Origin: Oenanthe sinensis
Taxonomy: Eukaryota > Streptophyta > Magnoliopsida > Apiales > Apiaceae
Direction of reading: 5' to 3'
Assembly (NCBI GenBank): GCA_028671895.1
Contig: JAPMAC010000197.1
Location: forward strand, 315,001 to 379,000
Length of the DNA stretch: 64,000 nt
Shown here: piece after piece, positions 57,159 through 64,000 of the stretch
Layout: each line of letters starts with the position of its first letter
Position numbering within the stretch: position 1 is the first letter of the stretch
Program-made: the position numbers and the translations under genes
Notes under the pieces: generated by a model
Database searches by the model: none
Told to the model about the DNA's origin: nothing
What the model saw: only the letters and a program-made list of their open reading frames with translations

Positions 57159-57793
57159 ATGGCATCTTCATCCAAGAAAATCTCTCAAGCAGGGTTCATC
57201 TACGAATTGAATAATTTTATGGCCTGCACTGTTGTTGAAGAGGCTCCAAAGGAATTTCATCCATTGATGCAATTCTTGGGAAGTGGAAAGATACAGAAAG
57301 CATTGAAGGAAGCACCAACAATAATCTGCAATTTGGTGGAAGAATTTTGGTCCTCTGCAGAAGTTGCCGATGACTTCTCAAGCATCAAGTTCAACTATAA
57401 AGGACAAGAGTACATTCTTACTACTTTAATTTTAAATGACTGTTTAGATTTGCCTGTTAATACTACTGATGATGTGCCTAGTGAATCAGATATTAGAAAC
57501 ATGCTTAGGGCTGTTAATTATGCAAATCCTGATATCAATTTAGGACAAGTAGTTAGAAAACACCTTAGGAGAGAATGGTCCTATTTCTTTGATGCAATAA
57601 TAAAATGCTTTAGTGGTAAAATTAGTAATTTTGATGCCATAACTTCAAGCATGCAACAGATAGCATATAGTGTTTTGTTTGATGAATATCATGATTTTTC
57701 TTCTATATTGTTATCTGAAATTGCTGCTAAGTTAGGAAAGAAGCATGATAGATCTAATCATATATACTATGCTAGATTTATCATGATTATAAT
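57159..57793 (+). pseudogene. Element E extra (envelope-position) ORF, cut by element F
   Basis: Open frame from ATG 57159 (MASSSKKISQAGFIYELNNFM) for 211 codons until the LTR of F at 57794; the frame stops a few codons inside that LTR. The visible part is soluble-looking, with acidic and aromatic segments (EFHPLMQFLGSGKIQKAL, EEFWSSAEVADDFSSIKFNYKGQEYIL, HLRREWSYFFDAIIKCFSGK) and no clear signal peptide or transmembrane segment. Sireviruses often carry an extra ORF here, called envelope-like from position, and plant genomes have many related putative transposon proteins. Function is unknown, and the 3' half is outside the window. Confidence 0.75.
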
Positions 57794-58907
57794 TGTTAGG
57801 AATCTACATGTGATTTGATGATAACATTAATCTTAGAATCATAGAAATTTTATTTGTTGTAACTGATCAATTGATATGAAAGTTATAAATATCAATTGAT
57901 CAGGAAACCATTTATCAGTTGAAGTGTTTATATGAATCAACTGATAATTTGGATTGTAACATAGGTGTACTTAGTCTATTTCAATCGATAAGGTGTAAAT
58001 CAATTGATATTTTGTTCATCAATTGATGTTAGAGTCGATTGATATGGATCATCAATTGATGTGTAAATTAAACTGTTAAATTGTAATTATGTGAAGACAG
58101 GAAATTGCACAAGTGAAGGATGATCAATTGATATTGAAGCATCGATGGATGGAGGATCAATCGAAGAAGCCAAGCCAAGGATTGAAGACCATCAACTGAT
58201 GTGAAGACCCATCGACTGATATATCGATTGATAACATCTATCAATCGATAAGACGTTTTTTATCAATCGATGGATATAAAGATCAATCGAAGAAGTACAT
58301 CAGTTGATGGATTAAAGAATGGATCAATTGATATGCTTGACAGTAAATTATCAATTGAGTGTGACAACACAGAAAGAATATCTGTTGAAGATCCAGAGAA
58401 CAAAAGCACACCTATGGAAGACAGTCTAGAGTGACTGTGAAGACTCAATCAGAAGCTGTCTTTCAAACCTTTTTGTAAAATAGAAAAAGGTAAAAGGAAG
58501 GCAGGTAGAAACAATCCTAGAATAGGAATTGTAAAAGAACACTTGTGGTATATAAACAAGTGTAGTAGCATTATTAGAAAACATACAAGTTAGACATATT
58601 TCTTAATCAACTGTTCAAGCTTGAGAGCACATGTGTACGAACAGTTGATTTGTTTTCTAATCTTGTAAACGCAGCTAGGTTTCTTTTAACCTAGGAGCAT
58701 TGAGCAAAAATATACATTGATGGAAAAACCAATCCATCAATAATTTTAAATCTCTTTATTCAGTTTTATTTTTCAGCATTAATTTGTTCGAACTTATTCT
58801 CTTATTCTATCAAACATCAAGAACAAATATTAGAACACACAAAAAGTTTTAATATTTGTATTCAACCCCCCCTTCTACAAATATTGACATTGTTCTAAGG
58901 AATAACA
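57794..58907 (+). repeat. Element F 5' LTR (1114 bp)
   Basis: TGTTAGGAATC...AAGGAATAACA, aligned with E's LTR throughout. It carries the same cluster of TCAATTGAT-type words (about 57868-58340) and a candidate TATA box TATATAAA at 58549-58556. Confidence 0.93.
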
Positions 58908-58909
58908 AT

Positions 58910-58922
58910 TGGTATCAGAGCA
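58910..58922 (+). other. Element F primer binding site
   Basis: TGGTATCAGAGC two bases after the LTR, closest to the initiator tRNA-Met consensus in the window. Confidence 0.92.
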
Positions 58923-58965
58923 GGCTTTCAACATACAGAAAGTTTAAAGATCAAGAACAGTCAAT

Positions 58966-61419
58966 ATGGGTCAAAGAGATTCAGGTGTGAAAATTCCAGT
59001 TTTAGAGAAAGATGAATATTTTCCATGGAAGGTCAAAATGCATCTGCATCTTCTTTCTCTCGACCCTTCTTATGTTAACTGCATAGAAAAAGGTCCTCAT
59101 GTTCCCATGAAGCTAGTCACAGGTGTAAACCCTGATGGAACTCCTGCACTTGACAGACATGTTCCAAAACTTATTTCTGAGTTCACAGAAGAGGATGAAA
59201 AAGAAGTACTCAAAGACAAGAAGGCCATGAACATTCTGTTTAATGGTCTAGATAAAGATATGTTTGACAATGTAATAAATTGTACTTCATCAAAAGAAGT
59301 ATGGGATACACTTCAAACTCTGTGTGAAGGAACTGAACAAGTAAGGAAAAACAAGATGCAACTCTTGATTCAAAAATATGAATCATTCCATTTCAAGAGT
59401 GGAGAATCTATCAATGACACCTATAGTAGATTTCAGAAGTTGTTAAATGGATTGAAGCTATATGGTAGGGTTTATGCAACTGAGGATACAAATCTAAAAT
59501 TTCTTAGATCTCTTCCAAAAGAATGGAAACCAATGACTGTTTCCATTAGACAATCTCAGGACTTCAAGGATTTTACACTGGAGAAACTTTATGGTATTCT
59601 CAAGACATATGAGTTGGAAATCCAACAAGATGAAGAGATTGAAAAGAATCAAAGAAAAGAGAAAACTGTGGCTTTGGTAGTCAAGGGAAATGAAGAGAAG
59701 AAGGAAAATGGGTATGAAGAAGAGTCAGTCATGATGGCTGGTGATGCTGTTGAAGAATCATTCAAGAGAAAAGGAAAGAGCAAGTGTGAAGAAAATGAAA
59801 CATGCTCTCAGGATGATTTGAATGAGATTGATGAGCACCTTGCATTTTTGACAAGAAAATTTTCAAAGCTAAAATTCAAGAAGAATCCATATGCTCAAAG
59901 GCCTGGATCCCAGTTTAGAAACAACAATCAAAATAAAAATCTGGTTGAAAGATCTAAATTCAAATGCTTTAACTGTGGATTGGCTGGTCATTTCTCAAGT
60001 GAGTGCAGGAAGCCAAAACAAGAAAAGGCAAAGTCATATGAGGGTATTGATTATAAGAAGAAATACTTTGACCTTTTAAAACAAAAAGAAAAGGCTTTTG
60101 TAACTGAGGAGAAGGACTGGGCTGCTGAGGATAGTGATTCTGAAGAATATGTCAATCTTGCATTAATGGCCAATCATGAAGATGAAGAAGCTAGTTCAGC
60201 ATCTAATCAGGTACTAGCTACCAACTTTTCCGAGCTTACATCTGAGGAATGCAATAGTACTATTAATGAAATGTCTAATGAACTGTACAATTTGCATGTC
60301 ACTCTAAAATCTCTAAACAAAGAAAATCTCAAGTTAAAGAACACCATTGATGCCTTAACTGAGAGAAATATGTTTCTTGAAAATGAACTTGTTTGTTTAG
60401 AAAGATTTAAGCAGGAAAGAAAGGATGCTAGGAATGAACTAGTAAACAGTCTGAAAAGAGAAGAATTGTTGAAAGAATAATTAGCTGAAGAAATTGAAAC
60501 CATTAGCAAATGGAATAGGTCTGCTAAAACTGCCAAATAAATTATTGATGTTCAGGGTGTAGATACTCTAGGAGAACTCCCCAAATCAATAGGCAAGTCA
60601 TTGGCTGATACTTCAATGGATAAAGATCAATCGACTGCTAATCCTTCATCAACTGATAAGGATTATCAATCGATTGATGCTGAATCAATCGATAAGCATC
60701 CATCGACAAGTAAATCATCAATGGATAATAAAAAGAACAAATTTAGCACTCCTATTAAGTTTGTTAAGGAAACCAAGATTCAAGTTGAGACTGAGACTGA
60801 GAAGATCAACATAGGTAGCTTATCCAAGAAACAATTAAAAGAAAAATTAGAAAAGATAGCACCTGTGGAAATTTCTCTATCTAAGTCTGAGAAAAAGAAA
60901 AAGAATAGGAATGGTAAAGTAGGCATAAATAAGCACAATAATTACACTCCTGATATGTATGCACCTAGAAAGGTATGTGCTAAATGTGGTAGTGTAAATC
61001 ATTTGTCCATGCAATGCAAAAGTGAAAAGAATTCTATATCTGCAAATGATTTAAATATACATGCCATGACTGCAAATGCCATGTTTACCAATCCTATGCT
61101 CATGAATGCCATGTCTTCTAATTTGGTTGCACCTAATGTTCATATGCCTTATGCACAAGTTCCATACATGTATAATCCCTTCTTTGCATATCCTAATATG
61201 AACATGCCTGGTATGCCATGGAACATGCCTAATGTAAATGATGAAATTCATGAAAATTCTGCCATGAGTTCTAAGGTGTCAAAGCCCCAAAAGTCAACTC
61301 CCAAAGATAAAGTGGATTTAAACCCACCAAAACAAAAGGAACCTAAGTTGACAACAGGGGCTCAAGCTGCAACTAATAAAAGAGGACCCAAGGCAACTTG
61401 GGTACCAAAAGCAACTTGA
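58966..61419 (+). pseudogene. Element F gag, two premature stops
   Basis: 817-codon frame parallel to E gag: core GILKTYELEIQQ, knuckle CFNCGLAGHFSSEC, coiled coil, SID/STD/SMD tract (60612-60725), second knuckle CAKCGSVNHLSMQC, Met-rich tail, stop TGA at 61417-61419. TAA codons at 60478-60480 and 60538-60540 stand where E has CAA; both fall at the end of the coiled coil. The tail is intact where E has its stop, so E and F decayed independently. Confidence 0.92.
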
Positions 61420-61426
61420 TTGTTTT

Positions 61427-64000
61427 ATGTGTGTCCAGGGAAACAGGAAGAAAAATCTCTGGTATTTGGATAGTGGATGTTCAAGGCACATGACTGGAGA
61501 TTTGTCCCTGCTCACAAAGTTTGTGGAAAAAGCTGGCCCAGGAGTTACTTTTGGAGATAACAACAAAGGTTTTACTCTGGGATATGGCTCAATTGCAAAA
61601 GAAAATGTTATCATTGAAACTGTAGCACTAGTTGATGGATTGAAGCACAATTTGCTCAGTATTAGTCAACTGTGTGATAATGGTAATGGTGTGTGGTTTA
61701 CAACTGAATCATGCATCATAGCCAACAAAGAATCTGGTGAAATTCTCTTAACTGGAGAAAGAAAAGGGAATGTCTATGTGGCTGATTTTCACTCTGTAAA
61801 GGCAAATTCAATGACATGTCTAATTAGCAAAGCCAATACAGAAGAAAGTTGGACTTGGCATAAGAAACTAGCCCATTTGAATTTCAAAGCCATGAATTTA
61901 TTGATTAGAAAGAATATGGTTAGAGGCATTCCACAGATGGAATTCACCAAGGATGGACTATGTGATGCATGTCAAAAGGGAAAACAAAGAAAAGCATCAT
62001 TCAAGTCAAAGTCTGAATCATCAATTGATAAGCCTCTGGAATTATTGCACATGGATTTATTTGGTCCAGTCAACATCATGTCAATTGCCAAAAAGAAATA
62101 TGCCCTAGTAATTGTGGATGACTTCACAAGATTTTCATGGGTATATTTCTTACATTCTAAGGATGAGGCAAGCAAATTAATTATCAATCATGTGAAGAAT
62201 GTTGACAATGGCACTGAATGGAAGGTCAAGAAATTTAGAAGTGACAATGGTACTGAATTCAAGAATTCAACCATGAGAGAATTCTGTGAAGAAAAAGGTA
62301 TCACTCATCATTTCTCTGCTCCAAGAACTCCACAGCAAAATGGAGTAGTTGAAAGAAAAAATAGGACCTTGATTGAAGCTGCTAGAACTATGTTAGAAGA
62401 AGCAAAACTTCCTACATACTTCTGGGCAGAAGCAATTAATACTGCTTGTTACATTCAAAATATTTCCATGATCAATAAACCTCAAGGCAAAACTCCATAT
62501 CAATTGATAAAGAAAGACAAGAAGCCAACAGTTAACTTTCTTCATGTCTTTGGCTGTAAATGCTTTGTACTGAGAAATCAAGGTGAAAATCTAGGAAAAT
62601 TTGAAGCCAAGGCTGATGAAGCTATATTTGTTGGATATGGAATAACAACCAAAGCATACAGAGTCTACAATCTTAGATTACACATTGTTATGGAATCTAT
62701 GCATGTAGTTTTTGATGACAAGAAAATTCAAGGGTTGTTTGATGAAGGATTTCATGATCTATTGCATTTTGAAAATGAATCCACAAGTAATATTGAAGAT
62801 AGTGATGATGATGTGGAAATCACAAGAGTTCAAGAACCTAGAATCCTCCCATCAATTGATTTCAATGCATCAACAGATAACTTATCAGTTGACAATCATC
62901 AATCAACTGATAATACATCAATTGATAATCATTCGATGGATATCAACTCTGCTCAACAATCTTCAAGTAGAGTGTCCATCTCAGGGGGAGGGTTCTCAAA
63001 TAGTCAATCACATCACAATGATCATAACACTTCCAATGATCATGAAGCATCATCTTCAAGGACAAATTTACCATCACAAAGGAAATGGACAAACAGTCAT
63101 CCCTTTGAATTAATAATTGGAGATGCAAATGATGGTGTCAAAACTAGAAGTGCAACTCAAAATGAATGCTTGTATAGTAGCTTCCTGTCTCAAGAAGAAC
63201 CAAAAAGGATTGAAGAAGCCTTGAATGATCCTGATTGGATAATTGCTATGCAAGAAGAGTTGAATCAATTTGAAAGAAATAAGGTATGGAAGCTGGTGCC
63301 CAAACCAAAGAACAAGTCTATCATTGGTACAAAATGGGTGTTCAGAAACAAAATGGATGAATCTGGTACAGTGACAAGAAATAAAGCAAGATTAGTGGCA
63401 AAGGGCTATTCACAAGAAGAAGGCATAGATTTTGATGAAACTTTTGCACCAGTTGCAAGATTGGAAGCAATCAGAATCTTTCTAGCATATGCTGCTTATG
63501 CAAATTTCAAGGTGTATCAGATGGATGTGAAAAGTGCTTTTCTCAATAGAGAACTAGAAGAAGAAGTTTATGTAGAACAACCTCCTGGTTTTATTGATCC
63601 TATTCATCCTGGATTTGTATACTATCTTCTCAAGGCACTTTATGGATTGAAGCAAGCACCTAGAGCCTGGTATGACACATTGTCTAAATTCTTGATTGAG
63701 AATCACTTCACAAGAGGTACTGTTGATAAAACTCTCTTTCATAGAAATGTAAATGGCTCTATGATTCTTGTTCAAATCTATGTAGATGACATTATTTTTG
63801 GCTCAACTAATGAAAAACTTTGTAAAAAGTTTGCTAAGTTGATGCAGAGTAAATATGAAATGAGCATGATGGGAGAACTAACCTACTTTCTTGGCTTGCA
63901 AATCAAACAAGTTAAAAATGGTATTTTCATAAATCAAACCAAATATATTTCTGATTTATTAAAGAGATTTGATTTAAATGAATGTTCTTCTGCTAAAACT
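61427..64000 (+). CDS. Element F pol (protease, integrase, RT), open to the window edge
   Basis: Starts at ATG 61427, seven bases after the gag stop and in the +1 frame, as in E. The frame is consistent from 61427 to 64000 and I see no stop. Visible: NLWYLDSGCSRHMTGD (protease), WHKKLAHLNF and CDACQKGKQ (pre-integrase), LLHMDLFGPVN, FRSDNGTEF and NGVVERKNRTL (integrase DDE), acidic hinge with SID/STD tripeptides (62848-62945), TKWVFRNKMDE, FDETFAPVARLEAIR, VYQMDVKSAFL, LKQAPRAWYD, YVDDIIFGS and ELTYFLGLQ (RT). One change, N-R-E for N-G-E after AFL (63547), departs from E. RNase H and any extra ORF are outside the window. Confidence 0.9.
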   Translation, partial: MCVQGNRKKNLWYLDSGCSRHMTGDLSLLTKFVEKAGPGVTFGDNNKGFTLGYGSIAKENVIIETVALVDGLKHNLLSISQLCDNGNGVWFTTESCIIANKESGEILLTGERKGNVYVADFHSVKANSMTCLISKANTEESWTWHKKLAHLNFKAMNLLIRKNMVRGIPQMEFTKDGLCDACQKGKQRKASFKSKSESSIDKPLELLHMDLFGPVNIMSIAKKKYALVIVDDFTRFSWVYFLHSKDEASKLIINHVKNVDNGTEWKVKKFRSDNGTEFKNSTMREFCEEKGITHHFSAPRTPQQNGVVERKNRTLIEAARTMLEEAKLPTYFWAEAINTACYIQNISMINKPQGKTPYQLIKKDKKPTVNFLHVFGCKCFVLRNQGENLGKFEAKADEAIFVGYGITTKAYRVYNLRLHIVMESMHVVFDDKKIQGLFDEGFHDLLHFENESTSNIEDSDDDVEITRVQEPRILPSIDFNASTDNLSVDNHQSTDNTSIDNHSMDINSAQQSSSRVSISGGGFSNSQSHHNDHNTSNDHEASSSRTNLPSQRKWTNSHPFELIIGDANDGVKTRSATQNECLYSSFLSQEEPKRIEEALNDPDWIIAMQEELNQFERNKVWKLVPKPKNKSIIGTKWVFRNKMDESGTVTRNKARLVAKGYSQEEGIDFDETFAPVARLEAIRIFLAYAAYANFKVYQMDVKSAFLNRELEEEVYVEQPPGFIDPIHPGFVYYLLKALYGLKQAPRAWYDTLSKFLIENHFTRGTVDKTLFHRNVNGSMILVQIYVDDIIFGSTNEKLCKKFAKLMQSKYEMSMMGELTYFLGLQIKQVKNGIFINQTKYISDLLKRFDLNECSSAKT

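Larger units (their letters stand above)
40359..57793 (+). mobile_element. Element E: sirevirus-like Ty1/copia with extra 3' ORF, interrupted by D and F
   Basis: 5' LTR 40359-41477, PBS, gag, protease, [element D 44294-53508], integrase, RT, RNase H to 56512, repeat-rich 3' region, extra ORF from 57159. The last is cut by element F at 57794, so E's remaining 3' part and 3' LTR lie beyond the window. The bases before the LTR are TTAAT, the probable TSD. The long gag, separate pol frame and extra downstream ORF fit the sirevirus lineage. Several nonsense codons and a frameshift show it is inactive. Confidence 0.88.
57794..64000 (+). mobile_element. Element F: sister copy of E, inserted in E's extra ORF, right end off window
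   Basis: 5' LTR 57794-58907, PBS, gag, pol to the window edge. Same family as E (gag proteins nearly identical). The five bases before the LTR are ATAAT; the matching TSD would be to the right of the window. Pol stays open for about 857 codons to the edge, while gag has two nonsense codons. Confidence 0.92.

Noticed and set aside
57159..57793. Host single-copy gene interrupted by F
   Set aside because: Position directly after E's pol and before where its 3' LTR should be, and known extra ORFs of sireviruses at this place, make an element-encoded ORF more likely; a captured host gene remains possible.

Overview
This window is plant nuclear DNA, very AT-rich, made almost entirely of nested Ty1/copia LTR retrotransposons and small non-autonomous DNA transposons. 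I found no host gene, rRNA or tRNA gene that I can support. Every copia PBS that can be read resembles the 3' end of plant initiator tRNA-Met, and the MITE types (Stowaway, hAT-like, MULE-like) are those of angiosperms, probably a eudicot. The species cannot be named from this sequence.

Left block (1-15135), minus strand. Decayed copia element B runs from its truncated 5' LTR (14101-15135) leftwards through gag, protease and integrase to 9325. It is interrupted by solo LTR S1 (11646-13314, TSD GATCT) and by decayed element A (1-9324, cut by the window edge). A itself carries a 730-bp hAT-like MITE (6213-6942, TSD GCGCCTAG). A and B look like sirevirus-type copias.

Centre (15136-29077). There is a copia 3'-end remnant, then AT-rich DNA with several MITEs (Stowaway-like 16809-17100, MULE-like 17522-18334 with a 9-bp TSD, a fold-back MITE 19024-19240). 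Next is element C (19257-27220, plus strand), complete with two 1158-bp LTRs about 0.7% different by hand count, TSD TGATC, and a 1311-codon gag-pol with a single nonsense codon.

Right block (29083-64000). Element G (29083-37856, minus, TSD ATTAT) is old, and its left LTR is split by solo LTR S2 (29250-30385, TSD TTAAT, same family as B). Downstream lies a 1809-bp tandem duplication (spacer X1, LTR H1, spacer X2, partial LTR H2). It has the structure expected of unequal crossing-over between G's LTR and a neighbouring LTR. Element E (from 40359, plus) sits in H2. It is a sirevirus-like copia with a long gag, pol in another frame, and an envelope-position extra ORF at 57159. Young element D (44294-53508, minus, TSD CATGC) splits E's pol, and sister element F (from 57794, plus) splits E's extra ORF and runs off the window.

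The most interesting signals are these: short motif vocabularies specific to each family that recur both in LTRs and inside coding regions (E/F, B/S2); an array of twelve 37-bp hairpin units in D's leader; a TATA-like box and CT-rich leader in front of E's extra ORF; and the recombinant LTR chain between G and E.
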